15,240 nucleotides of DNA from Omnitrophica bacterium RIFCSPLOWO2_01_FULL_45_10b (lineage in GTDB: Bacteria > Omnitrophota > Omnitrophia > Omnitrophales > Danuiimicrobiaceae): contig MHFM01000071.1 of the NCBI GenBank assembly GCA_001804205.1, positions 7,626 through 22,865 of the forward strand. The letters are read 5' to 3'. The translations under genes and the position numbers were made by a program. This document shows positions 14,559-15,240 of this stretch, in pieces. The notes under the pieces were generated by a model that did no database searches, had not been told where the DNA came from, and worked only from the letters and a program-made list of their open reading frames with translations. Each line of letters opens with the position of its first letter. Positions within the stretch are counted from its first letter, which is position 1.

Positions 14559-14562
14559 CCTT
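14557..14562 (-). promoter_or_regulatory. Displaced Shine-Dalgarno sequence after nuoB
   Basis: AAGGAG follows the TAA of nuoB without a gap. Without the palindromic insert (roughly 14482-14556) it would stand about 6 nt from the nuoC ATG, a normal spacing. At present about 80 nt separate them, and no other good site precedes nuoC. It may act across the folded hairpin or be a relic. Confidence 0.45.
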
Positions 14563-15039
14563 TTATATTTCCTGTCTTTGGCACTGAATTTTCTCTTGAA
14601 GTTTTATGAGGCCGTCTAAAACATTCTCGGGGCGCGGCGGGCATCCGGGAATATAAACATCCACCGGAATAATCGTATCGATTCCCATGACCGTTGCATA
14701 ATTATCGTAAAAACCGCCGGTACAGGTGCAGACACCAAACGCCACGACCCATTTAGGATCACACATTTGATCGTAAATTTGTTTTAAAACGGGGGCGAGT
14801 TTATGGCTAATTGTCCCTACCACCATTAAAACGTCTGACTGGCGCGGGCTGAAACGCGGAAGGCCGGCGCCGAATCGATCAATGTCGTAATGAGAGCAAG
14901 CCGTTGACATATATTCCATGCCGCAGCAAGCCGTGACAAAGGGATATTGAAAAAGAGAATATTTCCTCGCCCAGCCGATCATGTCATTGAGCTGAGAGGT
15001 AAAAAAACTCTCTTGTTGCGGTTGGCTTTGCGTTTTCAT
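14563..15039 (-). CDS. nuoB: NADH-quinone oxidoreductase subunit B
   Basis: This subunit carries the terminal [4Fe-4S] cluster N2, which reduces quinone. The 158-residue protein has the tandem cysteine pair Cys38-Cys39 (ACCGMEYM), Cys104 (in FGVCTCTGG) and Cys133 (IPGCPPRPE), the four N2 ligands expected for the family. Other family segments are RFSPRQSDVLMVVGT and GIDTIIPVDVYIPGCPPRPE. The start ATG at 15039 is the last part of the A/B palindromic element, with GGTGGGGG just before it as a candidate ribosome site inside the stem. Confidence 0.97.
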   Translation of the reverse strand: MKTQSQPQQESFFTSQLNDMIGWARKYSLFQYPFVTACCGMEYMSTACSHYDIDRFGAGLPRFSPRQSDVLMVVGTISHKLAPVLKQIYDQMCDPKWVVAFGVCTCTGGFYDNYATVMGIDTIIPVDVYIPGCPPRPENVLDGLIKLQEKIQCQRQEI

Positions 15040-15131
15040 CCCCCACCAACTTTTGTTAGCAGTTCAATTAAGTGAATCAAGTATTTCTTAAAAGCGGTAT
15101 CTCCTTTTTTAAAAAGTTGGTGGGAGATCAT
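15036..15131 (-). CDS. Candidate 31-codon bridging mini-ORF between nuoA and nuoB
   Basis: An ATG overlaps the nuoA stop as ATGA. A 31-codon frame runs to a TGA that overlaps the nuoB ATG, again as ATGA. The peptide starts MISHQLFKKGDTAFKK and ends LTKVGGG, with an amphipathic middle (KKYLIHLIELL). It is the counterpart of the frame at 9004-9099; of eight differing codons four are synonymous (TTC/TTT, TAT/TAC, TTG/CTG, ACG/ACA). It is either a translated linker maintaining coupling or a frame carried by a mobile palindrome; no family is recognised. Confidence 0.45.
   Translation of the reverse strand: MISHQLFKKGDTAFKKYLIHLIELLTKVGGG
15038..15128 (-). repeat. Palindromic intercistronic element, copy 2 (nuoA/nuoB)
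   Basis: This is the second copy of the element at 9006-9096. The ends ATCCCCCACCAACTTTT (15038-15054) and AAAAGTTGGTGGGAGAT (15112-15128) are inverted with one difference. In the transcript that position becomes a U-G pair, so the stem is kept. The unit fills the space from the nuoA stop to the nuoB start and is flanked by ATGA on both sides. Confidence 0.85.
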
Positions 15132-15240
15132 TCAAGATCAAGCGCTCCTTTTTTCAAAGCGTACACGTAACCTACTAAAATAAAAAATACGAAGACGGCC
15201 ATTTCAAGAAAACCCGCAAGCCCTAATTTTCTAAATAAAA
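15128..15240 (-). CDS. nuoA: NADH-quinone oxidoreductase subunit A (C-terminal end only)
   Basis: Only the last 36 codons are inside the window; the gene continues past the right edge. The visible part has RKLGLAGFLEM, a hydrophobic helix (AVFVFFILVGYVYA) and the characteristic KKGALDLE C-terminus of NuoA, a small three-helix membrane subunit at the quinone site of complex I. It is the first nuo gene in the visible order and is presumably near the operon promoter, which lies outside. Its TGA overlaps the ATG of the candidate mini-ORF. Confidence 0.88.
   Translation of the reverse strand, partial: LFRKLGLAGFLEMAVFVFFILVGYVYALKKGALDLE

Overview
The window comes from a bacterial chromosome with moderate GC and dense packing. 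It appears to belong to an uncultured Gram-negative-type lineage. Pointers are an exported LysM/YkuD L,D-transpeptidase, a predicted lipoprotein, a compact NuoG, an ORF6N-domain protein and many palindromic intergenic repeats. The general style resembles PVC-related candidate phyla such as Omnitrophota, but that placement is an impression from gene style and not a demonstrated assignment.

Left part (1-2182, minus strand): a short gene cluster reads DUF212/divergent-PAP2 membrane protein, then L,D-transpeptidase, then accA. The accA gene runs off the left edge. A divergent intergenic region (2183-2394) separates it from a plus-strand pair, a ComM/YifB-type AAA+ protein (2395-3927) and an ORF6N-domain DNA-binding protein (3951-4472). 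The ORF6N gene overlaps tail to tail with a minus-strand SGNH/GDSL-like membrane-anchored hydrolase carrying TPRs (4411-6069). A second divergent intergenic region (6070-6239) holds a 12-bp inverted repeat and a TATAAT box. It leads into a plus-strand PHP-domain (CehA/McbA-like) lipoprotein (6240-7343).

Right part (7344-15240, minus strand): a respiratory complex I operon is transcribed right to left in the order nuoA (partial), B, C, D, E, F, G, H, I. It holds the peripheral electron-transfer arm (B, C, D, E, F, G, I) plus membrane subunits A and H. The last gene, nuoI, abuts the convergent PHP gene with no spacer, so nuoJKLMN are not downstream here.

The most unusual signal is between the nuo genes. 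Three junctions (C/D, F/G, H/I) are overlapping. The other five (A/B, B/C, D/E, E/F, G/H) are each filled by a palindromic element. The A/B and G/H elements are two copies of one ~90-bp family. In A/B, G/H and the unrelated D/E element, the palindrome reaches from the stop codon of one gene to the start codon of the next. Each also contains an uninterrupted mini-ORF of 31, 31 and 37 codons. The mini-ORF start (ATG or GTG) overlaps the upstream stop as RTGA, and its stop overlaps the downstream ATG as ATGA. These elements may therefore keep stop/start translational coupling intact across an insertion, which is the best candidate here for something undescribed.
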